From positions 1 through 39,830 of the forward strand of contig CAADHA010000184.1 in the NCBI GenBank assembly GCA_900696685.1: a stretch of DNA of 39,830 bases. Direction: 5' to 3'. Position numbers and translations under genes: made by a program. The DNA is from an uncultured Planctomycetota bacterium. Its GTDB lineage: Bacteria > Planctomycetota > Phycisphaerae > Phycisphaerales > UBA5793. The first letter of the stretch is position 1; every line of letters starts with the position of its first letter. The notes beneath the pieces were generated by a model. That model made no database searches. It was given only the letters and a program-made list of their open reading frames with translations, and was not told the origin of the DNA. Below, piece by piece: positions 9,438 to 17,200 of the stretch.

Positions 9438-10829
9438 TCACCTTCCCGCCGGCTCCAGGAGAATCTCCGGATTCTCGAGGAACTGCACCACGGCGCTGAG
9501 CATCTTCGCCCCGTACGCGCCGTCCACCACCCGGTGATCGCACGACAGGCTCAGCGGCATTTCCTTGCCGACGAATATCCCCCCGTTTCGCGCCATGACC
9601 GCCTCGCGGGCGCGTCCGGCGGCGAGAATCGCCACCTCGGGATAGTTGATGATCGGCGTCGCAAACGCCCCGCCGTAACTGCCCACGTTGCTGATCGTGA
9701 TCGTCCCGCCCTTGAGTTGATCGAGTCCGATCGTGCGGTTCTTGCACTTCTGCGCGACTTCGTTGACCGCCCGGCCGAGGGGCAGGATGCCGAGGCGATC
9801 GGCGCCGGGGATGACCGGCACCATCAGCCCGTGGTCCGTATCCACCGCCACGCCCATGTTGATCACGCCCTTGACGTGGATCTCCTTCTTCTCATCGTCC
9901 ACCACGGCGTTGAGTTGCGGGAACTGCTTGAGCGCCCGGCACATCGCCTGGATGATGAAGGGCAGGAAACTCACCTTCTCTCCCGACGCGTGTGCCTGCT
10001 GGCGGCGCAGACGATCGAGTTGAGTCACGTCGGCCGTGTCCATCACCACGAAGTGCACCGCCGTCTTGATCGAGCGGTCGAGTGCCTCCGCGATCTTGCG
10101 GCGAATGCCGGTAAATGGGATCATCTGCGATGTGCCCGACGCATCGACCGGCACGGGCGGATACGCGATCGGCTGGCTGACCGCGCGCAGCGCCGAGCCG
10201 CTTGCGGCTTCGCGCACGCTCTTCACGGCCGCAGCGGGCGCGGGACTCTTTGCCGCGCGTTCGACATCCGACGCCGTGACGCGCCCGCCGCGTCCTGTGC
10301 CGCGGAGTGTGTTGATGTCGACGCCCATCTCGCGCGCCAGGCGGCGGACCGCCGGCGTCGCCATGACCTTGCCGCCTCCGCCGAGCGTCGGCAGCCCCTC
10401 CATGGACCCGACGACCGTTCCGGCATCTTCTCGCTCGCCTTCCGGCGCGTGCACCGCCTCGCGAAGCGGCGGCGCTTCCTTTGTTCCGGGGGCCGCCTGC
10501 GGTTTCGAGACAGGTGCGTGCGCCGCCTCCTTCTTTTCATGCGTCGGAACGCTCCCGTTGCCCTTGACCGCCTTGCCGCTCTGCGTCGCGCCGCTGAACG
10601 TGACGATCGGCTGGCCGACGTGAGCGATCTGCCCGACCTTGCCGTGCAGCGCTTCGATCCTGCCGGCGAATGGGCTTGGAACCTCGACCAGCGCCTTGTC
10701 CGTCTCCATCTCCGCGAGCACCTGCATTTCCTCGACCTTGTCGCCGACGTTTACCTTCCACGAGATGATCTCCGCTTCGTGAACGCCTTCGCCCAGGTCG
10801 GGCAGGATGAAATCAACCGTGTCGCTCAT
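9438..10829 (-). CDS. 2-oxo acid dehydrogenase complex E2, dihydrolipoamide acyltransferase
   Basis: This is the core acyltransferase of a pyruvate or branched-chain 2-oxo acid dehydrogenase complex, moving the acyl group from lipoyl-lysine to CoA. It is 463 residues long. One lipoyl domain (about 1-80) has the modified Lys45 in METDKALVEVP. A Gly/Ala/Pro/Lys-rich linker follows, then a peripheral-subunit-binding domain near 155-190 (ATPAVRRLAREMGVDINTLR). The catalytic domain holds His432 and Asp436 in DHRVVDGA. The start is supported by GAGAAG a few bases upstream. It lies 54 bp after the E1-beta gene and is certainly in its operon. Sequence alone does not separate pyruvate from branched-chain specificity. 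It converges on the VOC gene. Confidence 0.93.
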   Translation of the reverse strand: MSDTVDFILPDLGEGVHEAEIISWKVNVGDKVEEMQVLAEMETDKALVEVPSPFAGRIEALHGKVGQIAHVGQPIVTFSGATQSGKAVKGNGSVPTHEKKEAAHAPVSKPQAAPGTKEAPPLREAVHAPEGEREDAGTVVGSMEGLPTLGGGGKVMATPAVRRLAREMGVDINTLRGTGRGGRVTASDVERAAKSPAPAAAVKSVREAASGSALRAVSQPIAYPPVPVDASGTSQMIPFTGIRRKIAEALDRSIKTAVHFVVMDTADVTQLDRLRRQQAHASGEKVSFLPFIIQAMCRALKQFPQLNAVVDDEKKEIHVKGVINMGVAVDTDHGLMVPVIPGADRLGILPLGRAVNEVAQKCKNRTIGLDQLKGGTITISNVGSYGGAFATPIINYPEVAILAAGRAREAVMARNGGIFVGKEMPLSLSCDHRVVDGAYGAKMLSAVVQFLENPEILLEPAGR

Positions 10830-10883
10830 GATCTTCTCGCTCTCGTCGCGCCGGAGGCAGCGCTGGGCGCAGCCGGCCGCAAT

Positions 10884-11852
10884 TCAGTACGCCAGAATCT
10901 GCTCGATCGCCTCGACGATGCGCGGCGTATCGGGCAGGTACTCCAGTTCCAGTTTGTAGTAGGGCATCACCGTGTCAAACCCCGTCACCCGCTGCACCGG
11001 CGCTTCGAGATACTCGAAGCAGTGCTCCTGCACCAGCGTGGCGATCTCCGCGCCCAGCCCGGCCGTCCGCGGCGCCTCATGCACCACCACGCACCGCCCC
11101 GTCCTGCTCACCGACTTGCGGATCGCCTCGACATCAAGAGGATAGAGCGTCCGCAGGTCGATGAGTTCAACGGATGACTCGATCTGGTCGAGGGCGTTGA
11201 TGCACTGCACCACCGACGCCCCCCACGAGATCAGCGTCACGTCGCTGCCTTCTTCGATCACTTTTGCCTCGCCGATGGGAATGGTGTAAGGCTCATCGGG
11301 CACTTCCTCGCGGAACGCGCGGTAGATGCGCTTGGGCTCAAAGAAGATGACGGGGTCCGGGTCACGGATCGCCGCGATCAGCAGACCCTTGGCGTCGTAA
11401 GCGCTCGATGGCATGACCACCTTGAGGCCGGGCGTGTGAACATAAACCGCTTCGGGCGAGTCGCTGTGCAGCTCCGGCGCATGAATCCCGCCGCCCACGG
11501 GCACGCGGATCGTCATCGGCACCGTAAAGCGCCCGCGCGTGCGGGTCCGGAACCTTGCGGCATGAGTGACGATCTGGTCGTACGCCGGGCCGAGGAAGCC
11601 CTCGAACTGGATCTCCGGCACGGGCTTGAGCCCGGCCATGGCGAGGCCGATCGCCGCGCCGATGATGCCCGACTCGGCCAGCGGCGTGTCCACGACGCGC
11701 CTCTCGCCGAACTCTTTGAACAGACCGTCGGTGGCGCGAAAGACGCCGCCGTTGATGCCGATGTCCTCGCCGAGGAGGATCACATCGGGGTCCGCCTCCA
11801 TCTCCTGGCGCAATGCCTCGGTGATGGCCTGGATCAGAAACAGGTTCGCCAT
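10884..11852 (-). CDS. 2-oxo acid dehydrogenase complex E1 component, beta subunit
   Basis: This is the beta subunit of the thiamine-diphosphate-dependent E1, which decarboxylates the 2-oxo acid and reductively acylates lipoyl-E2. The 322-residue protein begins MANLFLIQAITEAL and shows the LLGEDIG motif whose Glu activates thiamine diphosphate. It also has FEGFLGPAYDQIVTHAA, ELHSDSPEA, the HTPGLKVVMPSSAYDAKGLL block, and a transketolase C-terminal domain (VELIDLRTLYPLD). I chose the ATG at 11852, with GAAAGG upstream; 20 more codons are open in frame but look non-coding. The E1-alpha partner needed for an alpha2beta2 enzyme is not adjacent: upstream is about 680 bp without a gene, then divergent dcd. 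E3 is also absent from the window. Confidence 0.93.
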   Translation of the reverse strand: MANLFLIQAITEALRQEMEADPDVILLGEDIGINGGVFRATDGLFKEFGERRVVDTPLAESGIIGAAIGLAMAGLKPVPEIQFEGFLGPAYDQIVTHAARFRTRTRGRFTVPMTIRVPVGGGIHAPELHSDSPEAVYVHTPGLKVVMPSSAYDAKGLLIAAIRDPDPVIFFEPKRIYRAFREEVPDEPYTIPIGEAKVIEEGSDVTLISWGASVVQCINALDQIESSVELIDLRTLYPLDVEAIRKSVSRTGRCVVVHEAPRTAGLGAEIATLVQEHCFEYLEAPVQRVTGFDTVMPYYKLELEYLPDTPRIVEAIEQILAY

Positions 11853-12197
11853 GTATGCCTTTCGCTCTGGGCCCCATGACCGACCGAAGGGCCGGCGCCA
11901 CGGGCCAATCATTGGGAACCGCGCGCGTCAGGTCGAATGTCAGGAGCACCGTAAATGAAGTGCGACAGAACGTTGAAGCGCGGCGCGCGGAGGCGTGATG
12001 AGCGCCACACGCGGCACGCTCCCCCGCACAGGTCGCCCGGTTCGCGGCAGACCGCATCTTCGCGCCGTCCCAATGGAGTGAGGCCTCAAAACCTTCCGGC
12101 CGCGCCCCCTACCCCAACATCTGGTGGCCGGCCCCCGCCGGCGCGGGCGCAAATGACACTAGCCGCCAATCTATCCACAACAGGTCCGCATCGCCGC

Positions 12198-12230
12198 AAA
12201 AAAATCTCGTTGAGGCCTCCGACGCCTAAC
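12198..12230 (-). terminator. Possible leader terminator or attenuator upstream of the E1-beta gene
   Basis: Read on the minus strand, GTTAGGC can pair with GCCTCAAC (one bulge) around a seven-base loop. After GAGA come seven T residues (plus-strand A run 12198-12204). It faces the E1-beta gene about 350 bp downstream and no gene ends just before it. If real it would act within the leader. The stem is short, so this is tentative. Confidence 0.25.
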
Positions 12231-12316
12231 CAACGCAGTTTCAGCCGTTTGCGGCGATTGTCGCCCCGATCGTGAGCAAACCGTGAGAAAAACACGACAT
12301 TTTGTGAGTCTAGGGG

Positions 12317-12344
12317 TTGAGCCTACCAGATATAGCGGTATCAT
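12317..12344 (+). promoter_or_regulatory. Sigma-70-like promoter for dcd
   Basis: A TTGAGC box at 12317-12322 and a TATCAT box at 12339-12344 are separated by 16 bp. Four and five of six positions match the housekeeping consensus. Transcription would begin near 12351, giving a leader of about 185 bases to the dcd ATG. This is a pattern match only. Confidence 0.42.
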
Positions 12345-12425
12345 ATCCGATGGCCGATGTACTCGGCGTCGCGGCTTCCGACCCGGTGGGACGGGTCGGC
12401 ACGTGGCCCGGCGTCTGGACAAAGG

Positions 12426-12487
12426 CCTGACAACTCCCTAACGTCAGGAAGGCGTGACGCCGCCCGGCGGAGCCGGTCTACACCGGC
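12426..12487 (+). other. Two hairpins in the dcd leader
   Basis: CCTGAC (12426-12431) pairs with GTCAGG (12443-12448) across an 11-base loop. GCCGGT (12472-12477) pairs perfectly with ACCGGC (12482-12487) across CTAC. Neither has a T run, so they are not terminators. They could shape the leader or stabilise the message. No known riboswitch class is recognised. Confidence 0.3.
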
Positions 12488-12535
12488 CGCACGGCCGCGA
12501 TTTCACGCCCCCTGAAAGAAAACGCGAGAGCGACC

Positions 12536-13108
12536 ATGCCCGTACTCTCAGACGCACAGATCCGAAGACTCGTCGAGATCCGCCCCTTTGAAGACAACAT
12601 CAAGAGGCCCGGAACCGTCTCCTACGGCGTCTCCTCCTACGGCTACGACGTCCGCGTCGGCGCCGTCTTCAAGATCTTCACCAACGTCACCCCCCACGGC
12701 GGCCAGGCGATCGTCGATCCCAAGCGCTTTACCGATGACTTCTTCGTCACGGTCGACACGAAGCAGACGGGCCGGGACCACATCATCATCCCGCCCAACT
12801 CCTTTTGCCTTGCCGAGACGGTCGAGTGGTTCAGCATCCCGCGCAACGTGCTGGTCATCTGCGTGGGCAAGAGCACCTACGCCCGCTGCGGCCTGATCGT
12901 CAACGTGACGCCCTTGGAGCCCGAGTGGCGCGGCAAGGTGACGCTGGAAATCTCCAACACCACCCCCCTGCCCGCCAAGGTCTACGCCAACGAAGGCATC
13001 GCCCAGATGATCTTCCTCAAGGCGGATGAAGTCTGCGAACGCAGTTACGCCGACAAGAGCGGCAAGTACCAGGACCAGGGCGGATTGACGCTGCCGAAGG
13101 TGGATTAG
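12536..13108 (+). CDS. dcd: dCTP deaminase
   Basis: The enzyme deaminates dCTP to dUTP (possibly also hydrolysing it to dUMP, as in bifunctional relatives), feeding dTMP synthesis in the cytoplasm. The 190-residue protein has the normal trimeric-enzyme length. It contains [10 protein letters not shown] near the N-terminus and the active-site block [10 protein letters not shown] (Ser113, Arg117). The catalytic Glu138 is in VTLEISN, followed by GIAQMIFL. A Lys takes the place of the first Arg of the GRS motif of E. coli Dcd, as in many members. The start has GAGAGCGACC upstream. It is the first gene of a plus-strand run ending with nrdJ, so two dNTP-synthesis enzymes bracket the two unusual genes that follow. 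The length argues for housekeeping Dcd, not the larger anti-phage deaminases. Confidence 0.95.
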   Translation: MPVLSDAQIRRLVEIRPFEDNIKRPGTVSYGVSSYGYDVRVGAVFKIFTNVTPHGGQAIVDPKRFTDDFFVTVDTKQTGRDHIIIPPNSFCLAETVEWFSIPRNVLVICVGKSTYARCGLIVNVTPLEPEWRGKVTLEISNTTPLPAKVYANEGIAQMIFLKADEVCERSYADKSGKYQDQGGLTLPKVD

Positions 13109-13110
13109 AT

Positions 13111-13719
13111 ATGGCTAACCAAATCCTGCTCAGGCGGTTGTTCGAATTCGCGCAGGCGGATCCAGAACTCTCGATGCTGATTGACTGCAAGAACCTAGAT
13201 TCGTTTGTCGCCGACTTGGACGAAGATCCCAACTTCATCGACACGCTTGTCATGGATTACAAACTCAAGTCGAAACGCTGGGCCGAATTCAACAAGCAGC
13301 CGCGTGTTGGCCTGTACCCCTGCGTAGATCTCCAAGAGCTGGAGCGAGTCAGCCGAAAGGCTGACGAGAAGATGCTCGTGCTATGTGGTTGGTTCTCCGA
13401 AGAAGGCGGACTTGAGGGGCACTGCGCATACTGCGGCATCCCGCTCTCGATCCACGAGGTGACGGTCGATCACGTTGATCCTCAGATACAAGGCGGAGCA
13501 GAGTCGCTGAACAACCTCGTGCCCGCGTGCATTGACTGCAATCAAGAAAAGGGCGGAGAGCAAGTTGAACAATTTCTCACGAAGAGCGGATTGTCGCAGC
13601 AGGACATTGCTGAGCTTCGTGATGACTGGAAGTCTGCGTTCGAGTACAGGGGATTCGCGGCACAGAACTGGACCTTCAGACTTTCGGATGAGCAAGCCCG
13701 GAGGCTTGCGGCCAAATGA
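13111..13719 (+). CDS. HNH endonuclease domain protein
   Basis: This 202-residue protein has a C-terminal zinc-bound HNH nuclease motif: CAYCG (Cys105, Cys108), TVDHVDP (Asp120, His121), LNNLVPAC (Cys140) and IDCNQEKGG (Cys143, Asn144, Lys147). The N-terminal 100 residues are acidic and helical and I do not recognise them. The ATG lies two bases after the dcd stop, so it may depend on dcd translation. Base composition changes sharply here: 13141-13200 is 29/60 G+C, against 39/60 at 12901-12960 in dcd. That suggests acquisition by transfer. Such free-standing HNH proteins may be homing nucleases, restriction-like or defence nucleases; the sequence does not decide. No intron or methylase is seen beside it. 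Confidence 0.85.
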   Translation: MANQILLRRLFEFAQADPELSMLIDCKNLDSFVADLDEDPNFIDTLVMDYKLKSKRWAEFNKQPRVGLYPCVDLQELERVSRKADEKMLVLCGWFSEEGGLEGHCAYCGIPLSIHEVTVDHVDPQIQGGAESLNNLVPACIDCNQEKGGEQVEQFLTKSGLSQQDIAELRDDWKSAFEYRGFAAQNWTFRLSDEQARRLAAK

Positions 13720-13740
13720 AGAGCCAATAGGACAATCCGA

Positions 13741-14220
13741 ATGCCAAAGTGGCTGCGAATCTGCGAGTGGTCCGTCTTGGTGCTCTGGGCATGTATTGCT
13801 GTACCGAGCACGATCATTTACGTGAAGGAGTTCAACGATTGGTCCGGTCAGCAAGAAGTAATATGGATGGCGGTGATGCTGGCAGTTCCGATGATCTTCC
13901 CATGGTGTGTTGGATTGCTCTCGCGAATAGTCGGCGCAAGCGACCGCCTGACAGGTGACAAGCGATTTGCAATCGTGGGGATGCTGATCGCTTCTGTCGG
14001 ACTGTCGTTAGCCTTTCCGCCAGGTAGCGGCTTGAGCGAACCGAATCTGCTGGGTGTATTCGTGCCGGGAGGACTGCAAATGGTTGCTGTGTATCTGTGG
14101 CTCAGGTGGGCGCGAGGAAGTGGGGAGATACCTGCTCAGAGATTGCTGCGGTCCATCAGGAGTAGGGGATCTAAGAACGTCCCCAGAGCGGGACAAAGCG
14201 CAGATGTTGACGATGAATGA
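13741..14220 (+). CDS. Hypothetical four-helix membrane protein
   Basis: I do not recognise a family. The 159-residue product has four hydrophobic segments, near residues 8-28, 41-61, 77-93 and 106-122. A charged cytoplasmic-looking tail is rich in Arg and Ser and ends in an acidic DVDDE. It starts 21 bp after the HNH gene and has the same low G+C (13861-13920 is 30/60), so the two were probably acquired together. It ends 66 bp before nrdJ. A role with the nuclease, for example as a membrane partner or immunity-like protein, is speculation. Confidence 0.65.
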   Translation: MPKWLRICEWSVLVLWACIAVPSTIIYVKEFNDWSGQQEVIWMAVMLAVPMIFPWCVGLLSRIVGASDRLTGDKRFAIVGMLIASVGLSLAFPPGSGLSEPNLLGVFVPGGLQMVAVYLWLRWARGSGEIPAQRLLRSIRSRGSKNVPRAGQSADVDDE

Positions 14221-14286
14221 GCGAAGTGGTCCGCCTGTCGGACGCTTCGAGAGAAGAAGCACAGAGAGATTACGGAAGGCGCCACT

Positions 14287-17200
14287 GTGAAGATTTCCCG
14301 ACGATTCACCAAAGCGGGCACGGATGTCTTTTCCACGGTGAAATGGGCGAAGCGGACTTCGCGCATCTCCAACTCTGATGGCTCGGTCGTCTTCGAGATG
14401 AAAGACGCCGAGGTTCCCGAGTCGTGGTCGCAACTGGCGACGGACATCATGGTGAGCAAGTACTTCCGCAAGGCGGGGGTGCCGCAGGAGGAAGGCATCG
14501 AGGCATCGGGGGATCAAGGCATCGAGGGGAAGAAGCCCTCACCCCAACCCTCTCCCGCGGGGAGAGGGAGCGAAGCGACCGGGCCGGAGAAGTCGGCGAA
14601 GCAGGTCATTCACCGCCTCGCCGGGTGCTGGCGGCACTGGGGGGAGACGCACGGCTACTTCGACACGGCCGAGGACGCCCAGGCGTTTTACGACGAATTG
14701 TGCCACATGATGCTCCACCAGATGGCCGCGCCCAACAGCCCGCAGTGGTTCAACACCGGACTGAACTGGGCCTACGGCATCACCGGCCCGGCCCAGGGAC
14801 ACTACATCGTCGATCCAACGACCGGCCAGGTGCAACTCGCCGACGACGCCTACACGCATCCTCAACCCCACGCGTGCTTCATCCAGAGCGTGAGTGATGA
14901 CCTCGTCAACTCCGGCGGGATCATGGACCTGTGGGTGCGCGAGGCGCGGCTGTTCAAGTACGGCTCGGGCACGGGGACCAATTTCTCCAGCCTGCGCGGC
15001 GAGGGCGAGCCCCTCAGCGGCGGCGGCACGAGCAGCGGACTCATGAGTTGGCTCAGGATCGGCGACCGCGCCGCGGCCGCGATCAAGAGCGGCGGCACGA
15101 CCCGCCGGGCGGCCAAGATGGTCTGCCTCGACCTCGACCACCCCGACATCGAAGCCTTCGTCAACTGGAAGGTGCGCGAGGAACTCAAGGTCGCCGCGAT
15201 GGTCGATGGGCTCAAGGTCCTGCCCGAGGATCAGCAGCAGATCGCCGCGGACCTGGGGCTGAAACTCGACTACGACTTCAACGGCGAGGCGTACTACACC
15301 GTCAGCGGGCAGAACAGCAACAACTCGGTGCGCATCCCCGATGCGTTCTTCGATGCGCTCGACAAGGGCGAGCCGTGGAACCTCTACCGTCGCACCGACG
15401 GGCAACTGCACCACTGCATCGAGTCGAAGAGGTTGTGGGACGAGATCTGCTATGCCGCGTGGCGCTGCGCCGACCCCGGCGTGCAGTTCGATTCGACGAT
15501 CAACGCCTGGCACACGTGCCCGGAGAGCGGCCGCATCAACGCGAGCAACCCGTGCTCCGAGTACATGTTCCTCGACAACACGGCGTGCAACCTCGCCTCC
15601 ATCAATCTGCTCCGTTTCTATGATGCGAAGAATGCAACCTTTGACCTCGACGGCTACGAGCACGCGATCCGGCTGTGGACGATCGTGCTCGAGATCAGCG
15701 TGCTCATGGCCGCGTTCCCCAGCGAGGAGATCGCGCGGCTGAGTTACGACTTCCGCACGCTGGGGCTGGGGTTCGCCAACATCGGCGCGATGCTCATGCA
15801 GGCCGGCATCCCCTATGACAGCGATGAAGCGCGAGCGCTGTGCGGGTGCCTGACGGCGGTGCTGACGGGCCGGTCCTATGCGGTGAGTGCCGAGATGGCG
15901 GGCCAACTCGGTCCGTTCCCGGGCTTTGCGAAGAACCGCGAGCCGATGCTCCGCGTGATCCGCAATCATCGCCGGGCGGCGCAGGGACTCGCGCGAGGCA
16001 GCGGGCAGTATGAGAATCTCCGCATCGCGCCGGTGCCCATCGACCACGCGGCGACGCGACGCGCCGGCCAGCGATTCTCCAACGCCGATGAACTGCTCCA
16101 GCGCTCCATGCGCGCGTGGGACGAGGCGCTCGACCTCGGCGAGAAGCACGGCTACCGCAACGCGCAGGTGACGGTTATCGCGCCGACGGGCACGATCGGC
16201 CTGCTCATGGATTGCGACACCACCGGCGTCGAGCCGGACTTCGCCCTGGTCAAGTTCAAGAAACTCGCCGGCGGGGGTTACTTCAAGATCGCCAACAACT
16301 CGCTCCGACCCGCCCTCGAGACCCTGGGCTATGAAGAACAGCAGGTGCGCGACATCATCCGCTACGTGATGGGATCGCTCACGTTGAATGTTCCGATGCC
16401 GGGGTCCGAGGGCGGTACGTTTGAGTCGCTGCTTGCGAAGAAGGGCTTTACTGAGGATGACCTTGCGGCTGTCGAGGCCCAACTCGGCTCGGTCTTCGAG
16501 ATCGGCTTTGCCTTCAGCGCGTGGTCGATCCGTGAAGACCTGCTGCGGCAACTCGGTGTGGACGTCGAGAAGGCGCGGAACAATCCCTCCTTCAGCCTGC
16601 TGCGCGAGATGGGTCTGTCCGTTGCACAGATCGATTCACTCAACGAGGCGATCTGCGGCACGCAGACGGTCGAGGGAGCGCCGCACCTCAAGGATGAGCA
16701 TCTGCCGGTCTTCGACTGCGCGAACCCATGCGGGAAGAAGGGCAAGCGCTTCATCGCGCCGCAGGGCCACATCCGGATGATGGCGGCGAGCCAGCCGTTC
16801 ATCTCCGGCGCCATCAGCAAGACCATCAACCTGCCCAACAGCGCCAGCGTCGAGGACATCGCCGCGTGCTACCGCCTGAGTTGGGAACTGGGCCTGAAGG
16901 CCAACGCGCTGTACCGGGACGGATGCAAACTGAGCCAGCCCCTGAGCACGAAGAGCGACGCCGCCGCCGAGGCGATCGAAGGCGGCGAGGAGGATGAAAT
17001 GGACCTCGATTCAGCAAAAAAAGAGGTTGCCCAAGACGTTTCCGCAGTCGCGGCGATTGCTGCGGACCTTGACGGGGACGGTGTGCGCACCGTCGAGAAG
17101 ATCGTCGAGCGAATTGTGGAGCGGCCGCTGCGCCGGCGCCTGCCCGACACGCGCCGCAGCCTGACGCACAAGTTTAACGTGGCCGGGCACGAGGGCTACC

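Larger units (their letters stand above)
11853..12535. other. Long divergent intergenic region between the E1-beta gene and dcd
   Basis: In these 683 bp I see no protein with family character in any frame, and no tRNA. The half nearer the E1-beta gene is featureless apart from a possible leader terminator. The half nearer dcd has a sigma-70-like promoter and two small hairpins, listed separately. A single DnaA-box-like TATCCACA occurs near 12171. It is isolated, so I do not call an origin. Confidence 0.6.

Noticed and set aside
12165-12185. DnaA-box-like TATCCACA, possible origin
   Set aside because: Only one box is present, with no AT-rich unwinding region and no dnaA or dnaN nearby.
12536-14220. 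dcd-HNH-TM as a known dCTP-deaminase defence system
   Set aside because: The Dcd here is 190 residues with standard housekeeping motifs and sits with nrdJ, so it cannot be assigned to the described defence families on this evidence.
14539-16551. A 670-codon minus-strand frame within nrdJ
   Set aside because: It is a composition shadow of nrdJ, lacking any domain signature or ribosome-binding site.
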